A stretch of DNA of 64,000 nucleotides from Malaya genurostris (lineage: Eukaryota > Arthropoda > Insecta > Diptera > Culicidae): contig NC_080572.1 in assembly GCF_030247185.1 (NCBI RefSeq), positions 176,418,866 to 176,482,865 on the forward strand, written 5' to 3'. Positions 11,260 through 24,149 of the stretch are shown in pieces. Positions within the stretch are counted from its first letter, which is position 1. The number at the start of each line of letters is the position of its first letter. The position numbers and the translations under genes were made by a program. The notes beneath the pieces are model-generated. The model saw nothing but the letters and a program-made list of their open reading frames with translations, had not been told where the DNA came from and did no database searches.

Positions 11260-12430
11260 GGAGAAGGTGACGTAAGTGACTCAAATGTCGGCTGTCGGCT
11301 CAAATTTCTCGGAGATAACTACGCCGATTTCAACAAATTTGAATGCTTTTACTGAGTCATTGGTAAATTTCGAAGAACAAATGTTTGATATTTTCAGTTC
11401 AGGATAATATAAGTAGCGTATTCGACAAATCGCACCTTTTTCTTTCCGCTCGGTTTCTCGGAGTTGATTGAAACTATTTCAACAATCTTACGTCGTTTTT
11501 CATTGGAAACACTCGTGGAGTGTTTTGCTCGATTCGTGCAGATTTGCACCGCACAAAAACGATGCACTTTCGGGGCAACTCGCGGGCAACTATTCTGCAC
11601 CCGTTTTCTTTTCCGAGCAGCTAACGTGCAAACCAAACTTTACAAAATCGTTTCATTGATTGATTTTCAGGGCAAATCACTGGCACTGAGCGAGTGGAAC
11701 TAATGAAAGGCGACATTAGGTTCGTTCGAAAGCTACCATTGGATTAATTTGGAAGGCTACTGGTGAACGTTTCCGATTCCGGAGATATATTTTAAGTGAC
11801 GTATCCGACAAACTTTAGTTTTTTTTATATTCGCTCAATTTACTCGGAGATGCCTGTGCTGATTTTGAAGATGTTAGACTTACTTGAATACTTCTGTTGG
11901 GTTATTTGATACGATAAAATGGCTTAAAACGAACATTTTCGATACTGGAGATAAAATCGTATAAATGACGTAACCAACAAACCGTTCCAAGATTACTGAG
12001 CCGATGCGGACGAACGTGGACTACAGTTTGGTTGCAGATCCCGTTCAAATAAATTATGAAGGTTGTCGGATTCCGAATATATAATCGTATAAGTGACGTA
12101 TCCGACAGCTCGCACAATTTTCTTGGAGTTATTTCAACTGATTTCGATGAACTCGATGGCTCGTTTGAAAGCTATGCTATGGTCACGGATCCAGAGAAAC
12201 AAACGTATAAGTGACATAACCGACAAAGTGCATGACTCAATGATGAATCAACCGATTTAGACAATGTGAGGCTCGTTTAGAAGCTAAAATGTGTTCTCGG
12301 ATCAAGTATAAACCGATCATGGTTGGCTCTTCAAATTCCGGCGGTATAACTTAATAAGTCACGCAACCAACAAACCGCTCTCTTTTCTCTCCGCCCAACT
12401 TTATTGATAATCGTATAACTGATTTCGACA
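11260..12430. repeat. Decayed tandem repeat array (~120-170-bp units)
   Basis: The motif AAGTGACGTATCCGACAAAC and variants recurs at about 11405, 11793, 11960, 12087, 12205 and 12351, each time followed by TTTTTTCTCCGCTCAATTT-like and GATTTCGACAAA-like blocks and a CGTTTGAAAGCTA block. Units are strongly diverged. The 11440-11700 part also has a separate copy at 41290-41545. Confidence 0.6.
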
Positions 12431-13690
12431 AATTTATGTTCGTCCGAGAGCTACTAAGGATTCAATGATCGAGTTTAACTGTATTATCGCTCTTATGGAA
12501 ATATTACCAAATAAGTGAAGTAAGAGTCAAAGCACAGTTCTGTGAATTACCCGAATCAATCTGGAAATTATTGGATCTATTCAAATTTATTTCAAAATTT
12601 AGCTCGATATTATAAAAAGACGAATTAAATGACACATAACTTAAGGGTGTACGGTCTCACAATGTATCACTTTCAAATGTTTGTAACTTTTTACCCATTG
12701 GGTATTTTAAATTAGAACTTTGGGTCAAACTAGTTCAATATGTAATGCCTTACGCGACATTAAACTAACCAGAGACTATTCGGTAGAAAAAGGAATGAAA
12801 ATTATTGACTGAAAGTACTCAAGGGAGAGCAAGGATGTAATGATATAGCATGGAAAGGGGAGGTGTAAGAGGGTCATTTAAGTAAGCAGAAATCTTTTTA
12901 GTAACTTAATTTAGATAAGTTAAGCGTTTATATGACCAACTCTTAGCTAGCTAGGAGTAGAGAGTATATTATGTGGGAAAATGCGCATTGTTCAGTCTGC
13001 GCAGGTCGGAATATGAGGCGTTGAAATTAACTCCTTTTGGTTCATATGCGTGGGCAGCTTTTTTATTTCCTGTCGGGAGGTTCCCACAAAATTTGACCTT
13101 ATGTGTGGTAATTTCATTAGAAAAAGATCAGTAAAGTTGAAGACATGAATTTTCAGTAAAGTGAAATTGCGTGGAGTCGGAAGAATATATTGCTGATTTT
13201 GGAGAAGATGTTTGTCTGATGACAACAAAAAATGACGCGTAAAATATTGTTTAAAGGCAAATAATTATTACTAAATACTTAAACATTTTCATTTGATTGT
13301 AGTATAGCATGTATAACGTGAATCATTACCAACTAATTTTTTATTGTACTAAAAAGCAGGCATTAAACTCGCACTAGCGTTAAGAATTATTAGAAGATGG
13401 TATAAAAGATTGAAAGATAAGGGAATTTGCGTATTTTTCATTGTGATTCGTTACAGGACGAATACATTTCTTTTGTCTAATTTTTCTAATTTGTTCCTTA
13501 TGGAACATTGATATAAAAGTTGAATTAAACTGATTATGATGACGACTTTAGTTTTCTGTGGAATTTTTGTACATTTGAATTCATTAAAAAAAAACAAATA
13601 TATGTGAGCTTCTTTTGTAGTTAATAAGTAAATTAAAACAATTGAACAAACAAGAATGAGATGCAATTCTACAATAGCACATAAAATAAT
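12430..13690. other. grh intron, no recognised feature
   Basis: AT-rich, with no element ends, coding similarity or tandem structure that I could support. Confidence 0.45.
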
Positions 13691-14610
13691 CGTTTGACTG
13701 AATGGATCGAGATTGACAGATCATTGCGAGCTCAATCGATTACCACCTGCCTTTATCGAGATTGAGGGGATTTCCTGTCGGTACGAAAAATTCCCGGTAC
13801 TCGCTAAACGCGATGAGTTATCATATTTGGAATCTTAGCCGGACACTTGCGGTGAGCAATTTATGCAACGGTGCTGCTGAGCCACAAATCACCGCGCCGC
13901 CATCAGTGAGTGGCATTCCAAAACAATCAGTAATCAGAATCTTGTGTATAATTTCGCTTAACCCTGAAGAACAATTCAAGCAACAAAGTCTCCGTGGCAC
14001 CTGTATCGTGCGGATTAATGATAATTTCTAGAAACTCTACCGTTAATAAACCCCGCTGGTGTGCGAACGCCCTGTAATATGATGAAGTTCAATTTAATAG
14101 TTATGATCAGTCGTTTGCTATCCTAGATCGTTGTTCCTCTTAATTCTAATGGCCCAGAGCAGTACCATCAGCAGATCGACATGGGATTTCGCTTCTGAGA
14201 GACCCTGCACTGTGGCGGGAGATAATTATTAACTCCCACCGGGGAGGCAGGTGGCATATTGCTGCTGATGCTGCTGAGGCTGCTACGGCACCATCACCGC
14301 CACCACCTAGTGCGATTGTCATCATCAGCGACAACAAACCCGTTCGAAACAATCACATTTTCCATAAATCTGCACGCAGTAATCGTGTACCATCACCGAT
14401 AAATATAATTAAATAATTGTTGTTTCTCAATCGATGTACATGCACTTGTCTCCCGTCTTACTGGACTTACATAAAATTATGATTAACCACGTAGAACTTT
14501 ACAGTTGGTCCTGTTCGTTGGAACCGTCCCGCTTGGTCGCCACCGACTACCCAATAACCAGAGTCAGCTAATTGAGTGACTAATTAAAAGCTAAGGTCAC
14601 TGACACCTAC
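13690..14610. other. Single-copy, GC-richer intronic island next to a grh exon
   Basis: Unlike its surroundings this stretch has no repeat matches elsewhere in the window and a higher GC content. A GCTGCTGAG/CACCATCACCGCCACC run lies near 14265-14310. The minus-strand open frame through it is Ala/Gly-rich because of that run and has no family resemblance. Confidence 0.45.
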
Positions 14611-14722
14611 CTGCATCCAATATCCGCTGTTTGACGGAGTGTTGCCTACTGTGCCAGAACTGCCAGGCTTTGATTTCATCCTCGGGACTCTTCTCCTCGC
14701 GGAACATTAGCATGATAACGCT
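14611..14722 (-). CDS. grh: grainyhead exon, DNA-binding domain part 2
   Basis: Codes residues 297-333 plus the first base of residue 334. It starts SVIMLMFREEKSPEDE, continues IKAWQFWHSRQHS and ends VKQRILDA. The W-Q-F-W-H-S-R-Q-H block is a hallmark of the CP2/Grainyhead DNA-binding fold; the human GRHL equivalent has WKYWHSRQHT. Acceptor is TTTTTCCACAG followed by AGCGTT (start at 14722); donor is GCAG followed by GTAGGT at 14610-14605. It joins in phase 0 to the upstream exon ending Thr-Val-Lys. It is flanked by introns of 15.4 and 5.2 kb, so the small exon is isolated. An apparent longer reading continuing past the donor is intron readthrough. Confidence 0.96.
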
Positions 14723-15660
14723 CTGTGGAAAAAGGAAACGGAAAAATGAAAACAAATAGAGATTAGTGTTAGTTGCGAGCTGTACGGGTGCGAAGGGAAA
14801 TGATAACGAGGGTGGAGTCGGAGACACGGGCTAATTGATTAGGCCGCGTCACGAACTAATAATTTCTGCTATCATCATAAACACATTTTTTCGGGTCAAT
14901 CGCAAAGACGCACGAAAGGAACTGAGGGAGGAGAGGGTGTTTTACTCTTCCTGTTAGCACAAAATTAACAGAGCCAACAACAAGTGGTAAGCTAATAGGT
15001 GTTGTCGAGAAGCCTGCTTACGGTGGGAATATCTACCATTGGAAAAGGGGGAAGAAACGATCGTGTAGACCTCGATAACGAGTTGTAGTAATTAAGTGCA
15101 TCCAGCGTGGCTTGCCGGAGTAAGCATGGTCTGGTCGTGGTAGAAGATAATTGAAACATTTTAGCAACGAGCGAACGGACCCCTTTGCAAACTGGGCGCG
15201 TTCTGGGTGCAAAATACCAGCACCAGACGGCCAGGAGTAGGAGACGAGATGCAAGCAGAAGCAAGGAAGAAGAGGTCAACCAACAGGGCGAATGGCTTTA
15301 TAATGCTGATAAAATTATTACACTTCCTGATGGGGTGCCCGAGACAAATTGGTGCGGAGCGAGCAATTTCCGGCGCAAAATTATGTCATTTGAGGTAACG
15401 TTGTGGAATTATAATAAATTTTATTTTAGAATGCATTTTCTGATGGCAGTTTGTACTGTTGTAAGGAACATTCCGTTGGACAGAGCTTAATTTGAACAGT
15501 TTTCTTCGTATTTGGTGAGTATTTTGTTTTTGTTGTCTGTAGACCATTAAGGAGACGAGTAATCGGCGCTGTCAATGTTTAATTTTAGACTGCACGTAAA
15601 TAACCGTTTTGGAGTTAAACAGGTAATACTAATTAAGTGGTAGCGAGGGTCCCGTCGTCG
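14723..15660. other. Single-copy intronic island upstream of a grh exon
   Basis: GC-richer sequence without repeats. Overlapping open frames at 14992-15490 on both strands have no recognisable products. Possible regulatory DNA by position only. Confidence 0.4.
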
Positions 15661-16319
15661 GGGATTTTTTTTTGGGAAACTCATCAAAATCGTGACAAAA
15701 AATTAATGCTTTCATTAGATTGTTTTTAGCATCATTTAGCATTTAGCATGAGTATTCTATTTAAAAATAAAAGATAGCCATTACGATAAGAGTTATGCAA
15801 TTGTTTCGTCACGCTGAACTATAGCAGAAAAAAAAACAGTTGTATGATAGGATACAGAACCGAACGGTGATATGTTATATAAAATACAACACTTTCCTAT
15901 GACGAAATTGGTTGCATCATGATTATACCAAACTTGGCTTCCATAAAAAGGTCTTTCGTTGTTTTTTTCGAAATCTTTTGCCTCTTGCAGTGTCAAATCT
16001 GGGTAGGTAAAAATTGATGAAGTTTTGAAAAAAGTGTTTCAAAACAAAAAAGTTTTGCACGGTTGTGAAAAATCAATGCCAATCTCACAGGCAGATCGTG
16101 AAACATTTGGGAGTTCAAAGAGACCTAGACGACCCCGCGGCGAGCTGGTAGTGGAACAAAAGCGATGAAATGTAACCATGTGAAAGCAGAGAAGATGAGG
16201 GATTTTTCAAAACCAATCCGAACCTTATTATTTAAACGTCAATTCGTCCGTCTAGTTCATCCAACAGGCAAGGAAGCGTACCGGATTTCATGTCTTCAGG
16301 ATAACGAAGGAGTCCAACT

Positions 16320-16680
16320 GAGCCAATAAACAGAACACCAGGAAGTTGTACCGCGAGTGGTTGGAACGACCGAAATGCATCGTAATGGACTGCGAGGCCT
16401 AAATTGAAGCGGGTGCCATGCAGATCATCGGTCTAAAGTTTTTTGTGTTGTCTTGTCCCGATGTTTCGCAGAAGAAAGCTCGAATAATTTGCTAAGAAAT
16501 ACTTGGTTTGGTAGGCGATCTGCTGGTATGGTAAATTCAGCAAGCCATACATAACGACTGACACAATGAACTGCTAAGTATATAAAGAAAAATTCTTCTA
16601 GAAGTGTATGTTGCCCTTCCTTCGGTCTCACGAAGGCGACATTCTTGTCCATGTTATGGAATAGTAAGTTATTTTAGTAT
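16320..16680 (+). pseudogene. Tc1-type (IS630 superfamily) transposase relic 1
   Basis: Reads ANKQNTRKLYREWLERPKC, then IVMDCEA where the family has a MDDETY motif carrying the first catalytic Asp, then KKYLVW-stop-AICWYGKFSK and PYITTDTMNC-stop-VYKEKF, and KCMLPFLRSHEGDILV. This matches the catalytic core of mosquito Tc1-like transposases related to the relics at 36240-36960 and 55760-56560. At least four in-frame stops and shifts; non-functional. Confidence 0.75.
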
Positions 16681-16999
16681 GACATTGCTACGTTACGACA
16701 ACTTATTTTCCACTCATCTCCGATATGTCGCTAGTCACTGCGACTAAAGTAGAAACTGCGCTTTATGAGCTATGCAAGAGATTAGATGTTAGTAACAGTC
16801 ACTCAACGATGATGTTATTGTACCGAAGAAAGCAAGTCCGTCAACCTCGACAGAACTTTACTCCACAGAAAAATTCCGAGCAAGCTTCAAAAAACGGAGA
16901 AGGTCTTAAAAAACGACATGGTGTGGGAATTTACCCTATTAGGGGAGTTTAAATAATATAACTTTGCAAAAACATAGCTAATCTCGATCTAAGATTCAA

Positions 17000-17640
17000 A
17001 TGAAATCTAAAAATCATCTAAGATTCAAATGAAAAGTTTTAAGATTCTATAAAACATCTTGTTTTTTTAGAGTCAGATCCAACTTCCGGTTTCGGAGATA
17101 CAGATAATAAAAATGTCTATTTCACATAAATTAATCAGGTTTATCGGGTTAGCAGATTTGGATAGTCGATAACCGAACAAACTTATTTCATTTTTGGTTG
17201 TATTCAGTTTTCGTTTCGGAAGGCACCCAAAAAATTAATTCTCACTGCGATTCCTCAAAGATGTCTACATTGATTTTCAAACATTTTGAAACAAATGTGA
17301 ACTATACAGCTTCTCATGTGAATTTGTCTGACTTCGGCTACACCGAATTTCGAAATCCAGTATCGAATCGTTTCTCAAAGCTCAATCGTTTTCTCAAAAA
17401 AGCCAAATCGAATTTCAGCGATACAGAAGATGACAATCCTGAAAAGCTTTAAAGTTGGACTCAAAAATATTGCAATTTATTCGTCATATGGCCATACGAA
17501 TCGGTTTGGGTTATGCTGGTTCCTGAATAGCGGCTCTGGAAGTACCATAAACTACCCTAAACTCTGAAGTGGAATGTTTAAATGATTGTTATACTTTTAG
17601 ATTCAAATTCGATCCGATGTGCAGTTTCGACATTACAGAG
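17000..17640. repeat. Copies of the 'TTCCGGTTTCGGAGAT / CGAATTTC' degenerate repeat
   Basis: Blocks such as AAGATTCAAATGAAA, AACTTCCGGTTTCGGAGATA and TTCAAATTCGATCCGATG belong to the same diverged repeat family as 53120-54150 and 43440-44190. Units are too eroded to delimit. Confidence 0.4.
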
Positions 17641-17854
17641 TAATGAGTGATTAAAATCTCAAATTGCCACTTAAAACGGCGGACACTAGAATAATGTCAT
17701 GAAAACTGAAACACCGAAGAATATTCATGCAAAAAACACATGCGGATTGATAAAAAAGGTATCATCTCACTGATAGGTTTATTAAGCGCGTTTTAAATAT
17801 ACATTCCTTACTATGTTTTACGCAGAGAGATAAAGAACTAATACCTTTGATGTA

Positions 17855-18407
17855 AAGGGTGATTTTTTAAGAGGTATAGGATTTGATTTTCAAAGAAAGA
17901 AACACAAAAATTTAAGAAAATTGATGAAATCTGTATTGGAATCGATAGAACGATCAATATGATTTAACGTTTGAAGATGATTTCATGCAAATGTTGGCCA
18001 CGGCTCCTCTGTTTTGGCACGCTCTCTACAACATATTGGCCGGTATTTCACAAATAATGCCGCTGGCCCATAATCCACACCAAACAGTGACTTGGTAGTT
18101 CTTGCAATGCTTCTGGCTGGTCTTTACTCCAGATGCGGCAATTTTGCTTGTTGACGTTTCCATTCAACCAGAAATAAGTTTGGTCGTTGAACACAATTTT
18201 TCGATAAAAAGTGGATCTTCCTTCAACTTTGCTATGATTAAATTATAGACCAAACGACAATCCATGATTAAATTATAGATCAAACTACGATTCATGATTA
18301 AATTATAGACCAAACTGAACAGATTTGACTATGACACAAGACACGATTCACGCGTGATCTATCAAATACAGTGTTGCCAAAAAAATACCAGCTAAAAAAA
18401 CACCCTT
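17855..18407 (-). mobile_element. Internally deleted IS630/Tc1-mariner-type element with AAGGGTG ends
   Basis: TA-AAGGGTGATTTTTTAAG at the left and ...TAAAAAAACACCCTT-TA at the right: short inverted termini with a TA duplication. The minus strand codes KIVFNDQTYFWLNGNVNKQ, CRIWSKDQPEALQELPS and, after a jump, RSRGQHLHEIIF. These are the central and the last residues of a transposase family common in insects; in intact members these blocks are ~150 residues apart. A 30-bp tandem repeat (18234-18316) lies between the coding piece and the terminus. Non-autonomous deletion derivative. Confidence 0.8.
18234..18316. repeat. 30-bp tandem repeat, 2.8 copies
   Basis: Units start ATGATTAAATTATAGAYCAA at 18234, 18264 and 18294, with few differences. 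The array lies inside the element at 17855-18407. Confidence 0.9.
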
Positions 18408-18925
18408 TATTTTCTATTCGTTATAGCTGATATTCGTTTCATCCCTTCTTAGCTCTAATAAAATAACTTTTTGATGGTTTCTGTATTTACATGGAATAAA
18501 TCGAAGCTTTTTTTCGCTTTCCACGTCGTGATTAAATTCTATGTGCGATGAACGGTAATTCAACAATTAGATTCTTGAATTCTAAATCCCATATTGAATT
18601 TTTTTATCTATTACCACGTAAATTTAATAGCCTATTGAAATGCGAGCATGTTCGACAAATATTTAAATCATTCTTGTGAAATGCAGACATTTGACGAATT
18701 ACGTTCTTATAAATTGTGTTATTAGTGGATTTGTGTCGTCTGTAAATTATTGATGTTTAGATACCTCGATCAAATCAATTCGATCATTGGACGAACCGTG
18801 CACGAAACGTACGATGGCTTTTCGAATAAGATTGACGTTTACAGTGTGTCTCATTTGAGCAAAAGAGTGAAGTAGATAGCAAAGAAAGGAGACCGACTAT
18901 TGTCTGATGCTCTATAGCACACGCT

Positions 18926-20110
18926 TAGAAAAAGTTACTCAAAATGAGTTAGATCCGATCCATTTGCAGAAAAAGTGGAACAACTCTAAGTACTCTGTTT
19001 AGGTAAAATTTACGTATTTACTGAATAATACTTTTTTGTACATAAGTCAAAAATTGAGTTAATAACACTCAAATTTCAAGAAAATATTTATTTCACATAT
19101 ATAGCGTAAAAATTGCTCTATTTGTGAATATATTATATACAAATGCATAACAAAAATTGAATAATTGGCATCCAATAGTACACACTTTGTAGTTATGTTA
19201 AAAAAATTTCATCATTAAATGTGAAAAATTGTAGATTGTAGTCGGCCTCGAAGCACTTGCAGTAGATTATGAAAATGCTTTTTTATATTCACAATCTAAC
19301 TTTGCGGGAACTGAATTGAAGCTTGTTATTTTGAATACAAATTGAGTTTATTTTTTTTAAGTAAAAATCTTATTTTCATTATTCCATAGTTGTAAGTTTT
19401 ATAACAAAAAATTGTAAATAATACGCCGCAAAACACTACAGTGTTTAACACAAATAATTTGATACAAACCAATGAGAGCTGAGGTGGGCACTTTAATACA
19501 AATGTGGACTACACTGAGGTCATTTTTTGCACTGTTTTTCTATGTGGTTTTCCAAAGTTACGTGGTTTTCTTGTTTTGTCTTAGGTATGATTGAAACGTC
19601 GAGATCTAGTGTTATCCCGAAGTTTTTTTAAGTCAACTCTCTGAAACTTGAAAAATTGTCGATTCTTTTCGAAAAAAAAATTAAGATCACACCAGATCTC
19701 GACGGTACATGCATTTCTAGGACGTTTGGCATAAAAAAGTCAATTTTTGCAAAAAACAAAATTTGAATTTACACCCAATTACTGACCAATCACTAAATTT
19801 CTTTCAATTTTGCGTATTTTTTCCACGCGGATTTGCGAAGTTACGCGGTCTCAAATTTGTTTTGGGGATTACACAAGATCTGAACATTTCATGCATTTCT
19901 AAAATATTTGCCATCAAACAAAAATTCTTTGGCTCCACGATTTTTTACGCGGATTTCAAAAGTTACACAGTTTTTTATTCTTTTGAATCTATAAGTATTA
20001 TTATTTTTCAACGGATTTTGTCTAGATGTCTTAATAAGGGTCACTGAAAGTCTTGATTTTTCATTTTCACTATTGGTTATGGCGTATGAAGTAACCATGA
20101 ACTTGGTTTT
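18926..20110. repeat. Old AT-rich repeat tract related to the 28 kb element
   Basis: At 19496 the sequence TACACTGAGGTCATTTTTTG resembles the end of the element at 28044 (CACTGAGGTCTTTTTTTATG). From 19800, TTTTACGCGG/ACGCGGATTT modules recur. A matching opposite terminus was not found. CACGCTTAGAAAAAGTTACT at 18926 resembles a MITE end but also lacks a partner. Confidence 0.4.
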
Positions 20111-20119
20111 CCTTTTCAT

Positions 20120-23100
20120 CTGTATTCAACGAAAAGTAGACTGGAAAAATAATGGTGAATTAAGTATCAGAATAAAAATTTAGGAGAAAGTGCCAGGTCC
20201 AAGTCCCGCTTCTGAGCAAATTTTCATTTTTGCTTTTTCAACCGTCAATCTTTGTTCTGTCCGTTTTTCGTAGGATTCTAATGTAAAAGATGAACTTCTA
20301 ATGCAAAAAAAAATTTTTTCGCTTGATAGAATTTCTTTTAGGACGAATTGCTACTTTAGTTCGGTGTGTTGACAATGACGAAAGTATAGCAAAGTAAAGT
20401 AGAGTAAAGACCACTGATACTGACGGGATTTCGGCGAACTGACGAAAAAAACGGCAGTAACAACGAAATAATTCAGAAGACAGCATGAATGATCTGAGTT
20501 GAGTGATTTGCTCCGATAAAATTACCAAAATATTCTTTTGATGTTTGACAATAAAGTAGTATTTCTGTCACGATTATCATATGGTTGGCCGTTTGGTGTT
20601 TAAATATAATTTGAATTGAGTAGATCACCCGTTCAACTCATCTAATTCGATATAATCTTTTATAGCGATGTGACCTTAAAACTATTTGTAATCGTTTGGT
20701 CCCAACGCAGCTTTCCATCTGAACGCTCGAGTCACTCCAGCTGGCATAAATCAATATCGGTTACCATTTTTTTCTCTCCGTATATGTTTACCTACCGTTT
20801 TACAGTACCGTGTTCAAACTCCCTCAAGGTTTGTTTTTTTTTAAAGCCATGCTCATCTGTCACGACGACGATGCTGAGGTTCAGCTGCTAAGCAAACGAA
20901 TCATTCTTTCGTTCGGGCCTGTCATCGCCGAGCGTTGATTGATCATCGCTGATAAACCGCCGTACCGAGTGTGATATTTTTCTTTGGACCTTCCGCGTCT
21001 AGATGCGGAAGGAGATGACAAATTAACTCTGAAGAAATAACGAACAACAAAAAAAAAAAAAACACACACACACACACAACAAAAAACTGCACGGGAAAAG
21101 CGCTGAAGGGCTTGAATGGAGTCCCACAGACTCCCGGCGTAGTCTAATTTAAATATTTGCTTAGAGATTAATTATTTTATAATCTCAGACCTCTCAACTG
21201 CTTGACTGAGCAGCAGACGTTCACACAACTCATCACGAACGGCGGTGCAGCCGTGCCAAGGTGGTGTTCAGTGCGCCGGAAAATCGCGTTTTACACGGTC
21301 GCTTTAGCGGGTAAGCGTCCGTAACAAAGTTGGGGAGTTTGTGAGGAAAAATTGCCACTTGAAAGGCGGAAAGGGGGGGTGGGGGAATACGAAGATATAA
21401 TCAGCGATCTTTGCAAGATTTCGCGCACCATGTGCACGCTTAAAGTCGGTTAACAACCTGCGCGCGCGCTTTTCACCGGACGGCGGCTTCAGCAGTGGCG
21501 GCGGCGCACCTTGGTCTGGCAGTTGTGGAATCATCATCGGCCGGCCAGCAAATCGATGATGTTGATGAAGCGGGTAAGGAGACTATGCGTCAAAATAAAG
21601 AGAGTCCGTTTGGTGTTCGCTGGTGGCTCACGCGGAGGAGGATGTACTGTGGTGGCAGTGTGTACAGTGTGATAAAAGTCAAAGACTCTTGTACAGTAAC
21701 GCCAACGATGAAAGTGTAGAGTGACAGAGCAGAGGAGCGAACGAAAAAAAATAAAAAAATAAAAATAACACACGGCACATTGTAGATTCCGTGTCCACGG
21801 CTAAGCCGGACTTGAGCAGACAGCAGCCTCCGCGCACTCTGGACCCACGCCTGAGAGCGAGACGACGAGTGAAAATAATTATTATAAATAAGTAAACTGA
21901 CTAATAGCTAAAAGATATAGATACATTACAAACAAGGCATTTTAAGATATAAATCTTAATTAAAATTGCACTGTATTTTCTATATTTACAGTTAGAAGAT
22001 AGCTTTCTTTCCTTCTGTGTCTCTGATGCATTTTCTTTTCTCGCCGTCCCTTTCTCCCCTCCCGTCCGATAACTCGTTTCCGGTAGAGATTCCTTCGTCC
22101 CCTGCCACTTCGGGCACTTTGGAACAAAATGTGTCTCTTGTAATATTTTTATGTTTTATTGACTGAAATTTTACTGAGCAGTCAGCCGCGATGCGGATAA
22201 GCACGCATGCACTCGGAAATGCGCTCGATGGTGGTGGTGCTTTTGCGCGGCACATTGTTCCCGTCATGTGCCGCACGATTGGACCAGCGTTTTTCACTAA
22301 CGCCTCCGGGTGGTGCTACTGAATCACGATTCCTTCCTATGAATAGCTGAGTGAAAGTAAACACTCGCTCGGTCTGGTACCCGCAGGATCGACATCGGCA
22401 GGGCCAGACAAACAATTAACCCATCTGTCGATTGAATGGTGCAGAATTTAAATATTTTTATTGTGAAAATGAATAATTACTGCTCCGGTTTCGGGGCTGC
22501 TCTGTTTGTGTCTGGTGTGTTTCTTTAGAGAAGATCTTTGAAAGAGCGATGATGAGCATCGCAAATCTCCATTCACTGGGGGAAATAGGACAAATGAGAT
22601 AGAAGCAACACACAATTGCACACTCAATGAGAGGAAAAAAAAAAAGATTCCGATACTCTACTGGTAGGTTTTTATTTTCTTTGTTGTGAACTGAATCTTG
22701 TCAGGAAGCGACGATATTTGTTTTAGGGCATCTGCCTGAATCGTCGGAACGGTAGTCTGAGAGAGAAATCGTTATATGCAAATTTTGCGACTGCATAGAG
22801 TTTAATGGGATACACAGAATTTGGGAAAGGGGTTCCGAGTAGCATCCCATGGAGATGGTGCCGTCGCTGAAGTTTTCCGAAGAAAATAATGATAAATTAT
22901 GAGCTTTGACTAGAGGAAACACGGAAGCGAAAAGAAAGGATGCTGAAATTGGAACTGTATCGTTTTAATTACTGTTTGGAATTTAGCTCATTGTACGTTG
23001 CGTCGATCCTGGAAGGCGGGAAGATTCCGTGTGGAGTTGGTTTGGAAAAAACGGTAAATGTGTAAGATATTAGTTTTATTTGAATTACTGAAATTGTTCT

Positions 23101-23950
23101 ATGTATTAGAACGATTAGTATCGATAATTAACTTGATTCTATCTGTTGGGAGTTATGCAGGGATCAGATTAATGTAGGAACTGCCTTTTGAAATTATGTT
23201 CCACTTATCAGAATAACGTGAAACGAAGCTGAAAGTATTTTTTTATAATACCAATCCGGTAATTCAGCTAACAAGTCTCTTCAATTTTGGAATAAGCTTT
23301 TCAAGTTTCCTCATGAAATAAGGATTTACGACTTATACTCGATTACAAAACGAATAATTTATCCTTCTGTTGTGCATTTTCAATGTGCTCTTCTGTTAAA
23401 ACGAGATCTAATTTTAATTGAAACGAATATCATTGAGAGGAAATGAAAGAAATAATTGAATATGGAACTTATTACCTCCATGAAAAATTCTTCAGTTTTG
23501 ATCGAAAGAATAGGATTTTATTCAAAACATTCTACTTTTCATAATAATTTTGGAATTTCTGATGCCGGTAATACATTGGGTAGAACTGAAAAATGTAGCT
23601 ACAGATTTACAGAGATGTTAAAAATACATTCGTTCGTGTTTGCACATGTTTAGAATTTAGTTTTGTTTAGTAATTTGTTTTTAAACCATTCATTCATTTA
23701 AAAGTAAACCACTCTTTTCAGAGCCGCCGAACTGTTCTTATGTAGCTAAACGAGTGAAACATTGTCTGATTAATCTGTGTTTTGAGAGTTTGACAATCAA
23801 AAATTTAGAAATGTTTTACAATTCAATTGACTATACGCGGAAATAAATCTGTCACCTCTATCAAGATAAAAAGTCATGAAACAAATATTCTCGGCTTCTA
23901 CTTTTAAAGCAGGTATTGGAATTCAAGCACTGCTCTATTTTTTTATTTTT
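20120..23950. other. Long gene-free intronic stretch with a single-copy GC-rich centre
   Basis: 20540-22650 is mostly single-copy and GC-richer, with an A/AC microsatellite at 21049-21079. No exon, RNA gene or mobile element recognised. Several short open frames on both strands (for example 21992-22415 minus) have no family resemblance. 22650-23950 is AT-rich with nothing identified. Confidence 0.45.
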
Positions 23951-24149
23951 TACAATCAATCACCATATATGATGACAAACGCACTAAATTCGAGATGAAC
24001 ATGATGGGCACTATAACCGCTCAATAGATTATAATACCTTATGATCAGTACATATTTAGGCACACATGTCAATTTTCTGCGTGGTGCATCCATCTTCTTT
24101 GATATAATGTAGAGTATGGGAAAAAAAAGTTTTTTGTTTACAAAATTAG

